Assembly: GCA_951217055.1 (NCBI GenBank)
Contig: OX578281.1
Location: 66,590,043-66,654,042 of the forward strand
DNA: 64,000 bases
Direction of reading: 5' to 3'
From: Gerris lacustris
Lineage: Eukaryota > Arthropoda > Insecta > Hemiptera > Gerridae
Below the pieces are notes generated by a model. It saw nothing but the letters and a program-made list of their open reading frames with translations. It did not search any database and was not told the origin of the DNA. Numbering within the stretch: the stretch's first letter is position 1; the number at the start of each line of letters is the position of its first letter. Below are positions 57,715 through 64,000 of this stretch, in pieces. Made by a program: the position numbers and the translations under genes.

Positions 57715-58535
57715 ATTTGCTAAAATGTAATGACACTATTTTATTTTACAATTATATTCAACATAACCATTTCTTAATCCTGAAATAATAAAATCGTTAA
57801 CAAATACAATAGAGAGCAATGCATAAAATCAACTGTTTCTAGAACTTAAATTTTACTTTAAATGCGTGAGAGTTTCACACTTTTTTTTTGTTTTTAAATC
57901 GCGTGATATCTTTTCTACCCTCTATAATCAATAGTATGTGTTTTTCTACTCTAAAACGGGATTGCCAGTCGCCGGTTATGCGCTCAAAAGGAGTGGCCGA
58001 TGTCTTTGTCTAGATATGAATACTGCGGCGACTCTCTCCCTTCGAGGAGGAATGCAGAATACCTAGGGTTTGTTGCCCCTAGGTGCCTAACCCCCGTTAT
58101 GCTTCCATTCTAGATTAGATGGGGTTGATTGTCGGTTGTCATTGGCAAGTTTTTAAGCATCAATCACTCGCTTCTTACTCACATCAAGCTGTTCTCATCC
58201 ACTGACGGTAAACACCTGCTTATCGCAATGAGCAGCCAATCAATCACCTCTCTGCTTTTTGTCCTGTCTCATTATCAAATGCTTTCTAGCTCCCGAAACA
58301 AAATCTCGCATCTAAAACGGTGATTCATCAGAAATAACTTTTTTATCTCCAGTCTATATACCTGTCGCCAAACTATTGTATTCAAAGTCACTAATTTATA
58401 AAGGTAACAGTTAAGAACTTGTTCTTTTTTCCTTTAACCAAACAACACATTGTTTGAATCGTCCTTGTTACTTGTTACCAAAAGGAACATTTTATAACCC
58501 TTTGCATCTTGTAACAAAGCTTTTATATTTATTTT
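57715..58535. other. Unique stretch with GC-rich hairpin block
   Basis: 57,955-58,110 is GC-richer and unique here. It contains a perfect hairpin CCTAGGG-TTTGTTG-CCCCTAGG (about 58,061-58,083). A 64-codon plus-strand frame (58,129-58,320) has no recognised motif. Confidence 0.4.
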
Positions 58536-58606
58536 GCTTCCGAACTCTTACCGAAGCTGTTTCCTTGTGCTATGTGATCGTTCTGATAAACGAAAATATT
58601 TAAACG
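58536..58606 (+). mobile_element. Family A 5'-end fragment A20
   Basis: GCTTCCGAACTCTTACCGAAG and TATGTGATCGTTCTG only. Confidence 0.7.
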
Positions 58607-58670
58607 GATCACATTAAAAAAGAAGATTGAATATAAGGGGTGAATAGAAACAATAGTTATTTATGCACCT

Positions 58671-59250
58671 AGGGAGTAAAGTAAGCCATTATTCCCTGAG
58701 CGAAAAAGTTGGTTCTTAAGGCAAAGCCGAAGGAACCATGGTCCCTAAATCCCGAGGCGAAGCCGAGGGAATCAGACTTTAATTCCCGAGGCGCAACCGA
58801 ATGAATAACGCTAATGATAATTATCGTGAGGAGAATAATGGCACTTTACTCACGAGGTACATACATCATTTTATCTCCAGTAGGGGAAAAATACACATTT
58901 TCGTCCATTGCACAGTTTTTATTTATTATTTTAATGAATAACAATAATTATTGGCACTTTTAATAGCAGATATAAGAGATTCAATATTAAAAACAAATAG
59001 AAATTGGAATTAAACTCAAATAGAAGGTTATTTAGATGCAGGTTATAAACAAAGATAAACATGGTCGAAAAAGCAGTGTCGACAACCTGATTTCAACAAC
59101 TTCATTTCATTAGCCATACATTTTCTACTATTTATAAAATTATTAATTTGCAATCTTTACTTTTTCGTCCTACTTTACTTTTTCGCCCTACTTTTACTTT
59201 TTCTCCCTACTTTTTGAGTTCAGGGATGAAAAGACTTACTTTAGTCCCTC
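58671..59250. mobile_element. TIR element with GAGGCGAAGCCGAGG repeats
   Basis: Ends AGGGAGTAAAGTAAG...CCCTGA and (reverse complement) AGGGACTAAAGTAAG...CCCTGA. Left part holds three CCGAGGCG(A/C)A(G/A)CCGA words. TCTCCAGTAGGGG (58,874) has an inverted partner CCCTACTGGAGA just outside the right end (59,280). No transposase; class undetermined. Confidence 0.65.
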
Positions 59251-59335
59251 TAAACTAATTCAAAATCATAACTTTTTCTCCCTACTGGAGATAAACAATA
59301 TTCATTTTATTTTGCTTTCAAATTTTACTTCCGAG

Positions 59336-59941
59336 CTTACCGAAGGTAATGAACGTTATGTGATTGTTTTGAAGAACGAACATTTTTTATGTCTCCGTGA
59401 TTTCAAAAATTCCAACACAGAAATCCGTTTCAGACATCAGGGAACAATTTTTTGTATGGCTGTCGGTCTGTCGCTCAATTTTTGCGAACCAACATATCTT
59501 AAAAAACTACTCGTCGGATTTTAATGTAATTTGGATGGTATAGATCATAATTAGTCTATTGTTGGTCCCATATAAGTTTCAACCTTCTGCACTCATTTGT
59601 TTCTCTTTCACATGCGCACAATCATACATTTATTTACTCACATATCTTCAAAAGGACTCATCTGATTTTTATTAAATTTGGATGGTTTGTCGAATGTCGA
59701 AAGTATAGCCTGCAGGTAACCCCAGATTAATTTCACCCGTCTAAGCTCTTTACATTTTGCTAAATCGATACTTTAATTCATGTAAAAAATAAAAAAAAGA
59801 ATATAATTTTGACGGATTTAAAAAAACCGAGGGTAAATTAAACAAATTTGACAATAATAGGTTGTAAGAGCATACAATTATTAAATTATATGAAACAGGG
59901 CGCGAGGAAGCTATGTGCCACACTAATTGGCAGAATATTTG
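59336..59941 (+). mobile_element. Family A element A21
   Basis: From ACTTCCGAGCTTACCGAAGG to GCGCGAGGAAGCTATGTGCC and TTGGCAGAATATTT. Near full length. Confidence 0.85.
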
Positions 59942-60063
59942 TTTCATACCCTTGTCAAAAGCCTTTTGTTCTTTTATGTTTGTTATAGTCGATTGGGGAT
60001 GTAAAAGAAAAAGTAAATAATACTTATATGGGATTTTTCACAATTTTATGTTATCATAGCTTT

Positions 60064-60420
60064 AGGTTTCTGTACAAAGTACAAATAGAAACCTTATATA
60101 ACGCTTCTGTCTCTCTGTCTGTCTGTCCGTTGGTGTCTGTCCGTTGCTTGATTCAATTCATTAACTACTAAAGCTAGGAACATGAAATTCGGCACACAGG
60201 TGCATCTCGGCATTTGTGACAACTGGACACTTTTTCGATTTTTCACACTTAATATTTTCAAGATGGCGGCCAATATGGCGGGTGACTAAAAAATATGGTT
60301 TTAGTCACCATGACATGTTATACATCAAAGTAAAGGTAATCAAAGAATATGCAACTATTACACTTAATAATTTTAACTTAATCGTACAGAAATCGACGAA
60401 AAAGCGCGCCTTACTTGTTT
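60064..60420 (+). mobile_element. Family J element J3, with 5' hairpin
   Basis: 5' hairpin GGTTTC...GAAACC (60,065-60,093), containing GGTTTCTGTAC, whose inverted form GTACAGAAACC precedes the 3' hairpin in J2. (CTGT)n tract follows. 3' hairpin is partly deleted in this copy. Confidence 0.85.
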
Positions 60421-60998
60421 TAATATATTAAGGTTAACTCTAACATTCTAAAATAAATTTTTGTTGGTCCCTTGGAGTTTGGTATAAGCTAGTTTTAATT
60501 ATATTACAATATAAAAATAAAAGAAAAATAAAAAAATGAAATTGATGTTACGTCAGAGGAATAAGCTATTACTGTGTGTGAGTTTTGCCAAATCGTTGTC
60601 GTTTATCCACACTTACGACCATATGAATTTTTTACATCTTATTTAATGCCTTGGTAAGTTTTTTGACCAAAGCACCGAGACACAGCGTTGTTATATTGTC
60701 TCTGATGTTGGATGTACAATGGGCACAGGGAATCTTGCCCACACTCTCGGGTATACTTTGATTCGCTGGCTCGGGTTTTAAAACAAATCCTTTTTCTTTT
60801 TGGGACCTAGCCAAATATGAAATCTCTCCCTTGTAACACTCTTTCTATACCTGCCATGCTTTAAAAATAACCGAATTGCTCTGTGTCTTTCTTTGATTTT
60901 GTAATAGCATTGCCAAATTTAAACGATGCTCGGGAAAAATTGTGTTTTTTTTTGTGTTTTCAATCATAACATGGTGAAAGTGTTCTAATCAAAAAACA
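60421..60998. other. Unique stretch around the coding relic
   Basis: Apart from the minus-strand relic, AT-rich without repeat matches. Confidence 0.45.
60632..60846 (-). pseudogene. Short zinc-knuckle-like coding relic
   Basis: A minus-strand frame of about 70 codons reads like real protein: basic and polar, with a CxxC (PCAHC) near its middle, ending LTKALNKM and a TAA at 60,632-60,634. It has no ATG start and is closed upstream by a TAG near 60,847. An adjacent frame has an ATG and 16 codons, so a frameshift may separate two parts. CxxC-type modules of this kind occur in poorly characterised arthropod transposon proteins; that link is a guess. No promoter, intron or flank supports a live gene. 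Confidence 0.2.
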
Positions 60999-61860
60999 AA
61001 AATATTAAAATTGTGCTACAACAGGGCTTAATCAAAGTTATTATTATAAAGACATAATTAAATAGTAATTTTTAAAGCTTAAATAGTAATATTAAGTAAG
61101 AAATTATTAGTTCGCATACTCTTAAATTTTTTTTAAAAAAATCGTTCCGAGACAACTCAGAAAAACCTTCTCATATCATAATTTCTTAGCCCAGTGTTTT
61201 CCATTTATTAGTTTTCGTATGTACATTTAATTATTCTTGAACATTTCATCAAAATGTATCATAAAAATAACTTCTCCTGGGCGGGGAATCGAACCCGGGC
61301 TCTCTCCGTCCGCGTTTTAAGCTATTTTCTCAGGTACTAGATTTTTCCCGGGAAAACGGATTATATCGTTAGAATCGTATTTAAATGGACAACATTTACA
61401 ATCAAAATCGTCGGAACCGCTTTTGAAAAATCATTTTCACGTTTATTCAGAGTATTTGGGGGGTAGCGCCCCCAAATTTGGAGCTAAAATTAATTTCTCA
61501 ATTTCGTCTCGGGGTATGATTTTTCTGAACATATGCCAAATTTCGTCAAAATCGGCCCTAGGTCGGTTTAGGCTCTAGGCCTCTAGACGACAGACAGACA
61601 TTTTTTAAAAACCACTCTTTTGGACTCAGGGGACCTCAAAACGTGTAAATCCATCAAAGTCTCAAAATTAATTTGGGGCCATTACAATAATTTCTCTTTA
61701 TATGACAAAGTAAAAACATAAATATTAGCTTTGCGCTAAAACAGGGCTAAATCAAAGTTATTCTTATAAAGACATAATTAAAAATAGACATTTTTAAAGC
61801 TTAAATACTAATATTAATTAAGAAATAATTAGCCCGCCGACTCTTAAAATTAAAAAAAAA
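60999..61860. repeat. ~135-bp direct repeats bracketing F2
   Basis: AATCAAAGTTATTATTATAA and TTTTTAAAGCTTAAATAGTA at 60,999-61,130 recur in diverged form at 61,724-61,860. F2 lies exactly between them. Confidence 0.85.
61141..61711 (-). mobile_element. Family F element F2
   Basis: Reverse copy with the same limits as F1. 3' hairpin in reverse CCGAGACAACTCAG, inverted arm CTTCTCATAT, B box in reverse GGAATCGAACC (61,285-61,295) between CCCGGG-like arms, and 5' hairpin region TCTCTTTATATGACAAAGT. Confidence 0.85.
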
Positions 61861-62140
61861 TAATTAGACTCAAGCACCAGACCATGTTACAGACCGATTT
61901 GGAAACTTACTCAGTTGATTGTTCTATCTGAGCTGATGTGAAACTTTACTTGGCAAATCTTCACTATTTGGCTAACCAATTGTCCTAATTGTAAAGTTCG
62001 CCGACTCTTAAATTAAAAAAAGAAAAATCGGGTACGGGGTACCTCGGAACTTTTCCTCACTTCAGAGGCCACTAAAGAGGCCTCTCCTGCTGTATATTTA
62101 AAAAAAAACAACAATGCGAAAAGTGTCACTTTTCTTTTTT

Positions 62141-62280
62141 ACCGCACTAGGGCGGCGAAAAAGAGGAATTATGAAACGCGCATGCGCAATGAATACAAGT
62201 ACGTAAAGAATCACTTTCTACGCATTTAAACAGAGATACAATGTTTATATTTCGTATCAATCGTAGATAATAGTACATTA
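62141..62280. repeat. Repeat L, copy 1
   Basis: GCATGCGCAATGAATACAAG, TACGTAAAGAATCAC, CAGAGATACAATGTTTATAT and CGTATCAAT match copy 2 at 62,712-62,850. Starts at TTTACCGCACTAGGGCGG. Confidence 0.85.
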
Positions 62281-62422
62281 CGCGTCGAGTGCGGAAAGTA
62301 GCATTTTGCATGCGAGTGTGGAGTTTACATCCGAGCGACAGCGAGGGTAGTAAAACCACACGAGCAATGCAAAATGCCGTTTTCGCACGAGTTGCGTACC
62401 GTACTTTATCTACGATTGTTAG
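62254..62422. repeat. Imperfect foldback, arms about 75 bp
   Basis: TATCAATCGTAGATAATAGT with ACTTTATCTACGATTGTTA, and GCATTTTGCATGCGAGTGTG with CACACGAGCAATGCAAAATG, are inverted pairs. Overlaps the end of L copy 1. Confidence 0.75.
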
Positions 62423-62685
62423 ATTTAAATAATAAATACAGAAAAAAATAAACTTGCTGTATGTAAGTTCGTATCTCTTCTCTTGATAAAGATGGCATTA
62501 ATCTTGAGTTGTATTTTTTGCCGAATTAATTATTTCTGGAGGAGTATTATTCTCTACATTTTCGTCAAAGTCACTTAATTCACTCATTGTTTTTCACTTA
62601 AAATTCTATATAAACAGTTACTTTAATAAAAGAATAGCAAATTAGTTTTGTTAAATGTAAACAAACTCGCTAATCGTGCGTAAAG

Positions 62686-62741
62686 CTGAAGAATTCCTCT
62701 TCTTTACCGCGCTAGCGTGGTAAAGAAGAGGAATTCTTCAG
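62686..62741. repeat. 56-bp near-perfect palindrome
   Basis: CTGAAGAATTCCTCTTCTTT and its reverse complement meet around ACCGCGCTAGCGTGGT. Forms the border of L copy 2. Confidence 0.9.
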
Positions 62742-62850
62742 AACCATGAGACGCGCAGCGCATGCGCAATGAATACAAGTACGTAAAGAATCACTATCTA
62801 CGCATATAAACAGAGATACAATGTTTATATTTCGTATCAATGGTAGATAA
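62712..62850. repeat. Repeat L, copy 2
   Basis: Same order of words as copy 1 and the same orientation. The minus-strand frames of both copies translate alike (NINIVSLF...CIHCACA) simply because the DNA is repeated. Confidence 0.85.
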
Positions 62851-63649
62851 AATACTTTTTGAATATTTGTTATATTACTATTTATTTGTTTAACTGTACT
62901 AATTATTTGTTGTATGATTCGCCGCAAAAAAGTAAAAAAATGTTTCGAAACTAATAGTGTTAACCCCACATTTCCCGTATATTTAGTGACTTAACATTCG
63001 CGGTTTTTTGGGACCGTACTATCGCGAAAGATAAAGATAGTCTGTATTTAATTAGTGCACTAAAAATCCCAATAAGTGAACAAAACACTTCAATGACCTG
63101 ACTGCTATTTTTTACTGAATTAAAACAAAAATGTAAACAAGATTTTTCCTTGATCAATAATCAATAGTGATAATTAAATAACTCATATAAAATCATATTA
63201 AATGACCTCATAATAATTCCACATAAACACTCTTCTATCGATATTTTATCAATGAATCACATAAATTAAAATTAAATTGTTGATTCTCTTTTTTTTGTTA
63301 CAGAATTTTATTTTTTACATTTTTTTTTTTTTATGAATGAGTGTAATCCAATTTTACTCTGACGTCTTATCAAGAGTGTCTCTCTAGACCAGCTGCCTTA
63401 TCAGTTTTTTTTTTTTTTTAAAAAAAAGAAGTTTTTTTATATGATTAAAAACAGTCATTTAAATTCCCAGCCTGCGACTTGGCACTGCCCCTTGAAGTGG
63501 CTCATTTCCTTCAAATCTTATTTCCTCTGACTATTTTACATCTGTTTTGATTATGTCACTTCTTTTTTGCAAATGATAATTTTGCCTGCAAAATGAACAC
63601 ACACACACATATTTATATATATATATGTGTGTGTGTGTGTGCTATAGAT

Positions 63650-63656
<7 letters not shown>
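62851..63656. other. AT-rich stretch
   Basis: An acceptor-like TTTTTTTTGTTACAG ends at 63,303, but poly-T and A-rich DNA follow and no exon is supported. CCCCACATTTCCCGTATATTT at 62,963 looks like a transposon end without a partner. Confidence 0.45.

Positions 63657-63731
<75 letters not shown>
63596..63731. repeat. (AC)n/(TG)n/(TA)n compound microsatellite
   Basis: Long TA run at about 63,657-63,731 preceded by short CA and TG tracts. The apparent poly-IY frame here is a translation of the microsatellite. Confidence 0.95.
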
Positions 63732-63735
<4 letters not shown>

Positions 63736-63737
63736 TT

Positions 63738-64000
63738 ATAAGGGGAGTAACAGTCAAAAGAAGAACATTCTGTACACCTTCTTTAGATTATTAATCCCAT
63801 CTTTTTATTTACAAGGAGAGTAACAGTCTAAAGAAGAACATTCTGTACACCTTCTTTAGATAGTTACTCCCATCTGTTTATTTATAAGGGGAGTAACAGT
63901 CTAAAGAAGAACATTCTGGACACCTTCTTTAGATTATTAATCCCATCTTTTTATTTACAAGGAGAGTAACAGTCTAAAGAAGAACATTCTGTATACCTTC
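63738..64000. repeat. Inner array of element M, running off the window
   Basis: Units of 73 bp start at about 63,740, 63,813, 63,886 and 63,958 (AAGG(G/A)GAGTAACAGTC...). They alternate between two subtypes, giving a 146-bp higher-order unit. Opposite orientation to M3. No terminal GGCACTTC is visible, and the left border is the TA microsatellite. Confidence 0.9.

Noticed and set aside
62147..62969. Conserved small protein shared by two minus-strand frames
   Set aside because: The similarity is due to the duplicated DNA of repeat L, including its non-coding flanks.
63593..63823. 76-residue I/Y-rich frame
   Set aside because: Translation of a TA microsatellite.

Overview
The window looks like intron or intergenic DNA from a large, strongly AT-rich arthropod genome, probably an insect. 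The clues are the AT-rich base composition, the very high density of non-autonomous mobile elements, repeats carrying (GTCT)n tracts followed by a 'GATTTTAATGAAATTTGG' core of a type familiar from insect genomes, and metazoan-style splice signals. I see no bacterial or phage features, no rRNA and no CRISPR. No long protein-coding gene is present: the longest open frames are translated tandem arrays or fragments of repeats. I cannot name the species or order.

Gene-like signal is limited to a few short, unconfirmed places. (1) A GC-richer, non-repetitive stretch at about 4.73-5.05 kb (+) ends in an ATG, ten codons and a strong AG|GTAAGA donor: a candidate first exon. (2) At 15,308/15,309 (+) a pyrimidine-rich acceptor abuts a GTGAGT donor, with a second GTGAGT 47 bases on; this is the layout of a recursive splice site and its RS-exon, and would make sense inside the long intron that starts at 5,052. 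(3) At 35.78-36.13 kb (+) a unique stretch holds a possible promoter and a 15-codon signal-peptide-like exon ending CAG|GTAATG, followed by a plausible 59-base intron. (4) GC-richer unique stretches at 49.56-49.96 kb and 57.95-58.32 kb may hold exons or RNA. One degraded reverse-transcriptase fragment (22.7 kb) and one short zinc-knuckle-like frame (60.6-60.85 kb, minus) are the only protein relics.

Most of the rest is repeats. The largest group is a set of families, here called A to K, with one common plan: a short hairpin at the 5' end, a (GTCT)n or (GTTT)n tract, a core of a few hundred bases, an inverted copy of the 5' hairpin arm close to the 3' end, and a final small hairpin. This plan matches Helentron-associated (HINE/DINE-1-like) elements. 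Family A/B has over twenty copies or fragments (75-977, 9.77-12.48, 18.4, 26.7, 33.9, 36.2, 38.3, 39.0, 39.8, 43.2-44.1, 47.1, 56.0, 57.2 and 59.3 kb). C, E, F, G, H, J and K are interspersed. Family B has the ends of A with the core of E/K, so cores and ends have been exchanged.

Other elements are: a family with 8-bp target duplications whose interior is a palindromic tandem array (3.5, 32.4, 50.0 and 63.7 kb); a hAT-type MITE (8.7-9.5 kb); TTAA-flanked MITEs (18.9 and 19.5-20.2 kb); a pogo/Tigger-like MITE (14.46 kb); a TA-flanked long-arm foldback (17.5 kb); an 890-bp near-palindrome (21.1-22.0 kb); and a foldback at 40.5-40.9 kb. Tandem arrays lie at 13.2 kb (58 bp), 23.6-24.5 kb (42 bp), 31.4 kb, 34.4-34.95 kb (39 bp), 44.9-45.3 kb (80 bp), 46.8-47.1 kb (about 151 bp) and 51.2-52.7 kb (about 81 bp). 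Long TA microsatellites lie at 5.5, 49.05 and 63.66 kb. tRNA-like sequence appears at 48,038-48,113 and as SINE or repeat heads at 20.25 kb and inside families E and F.
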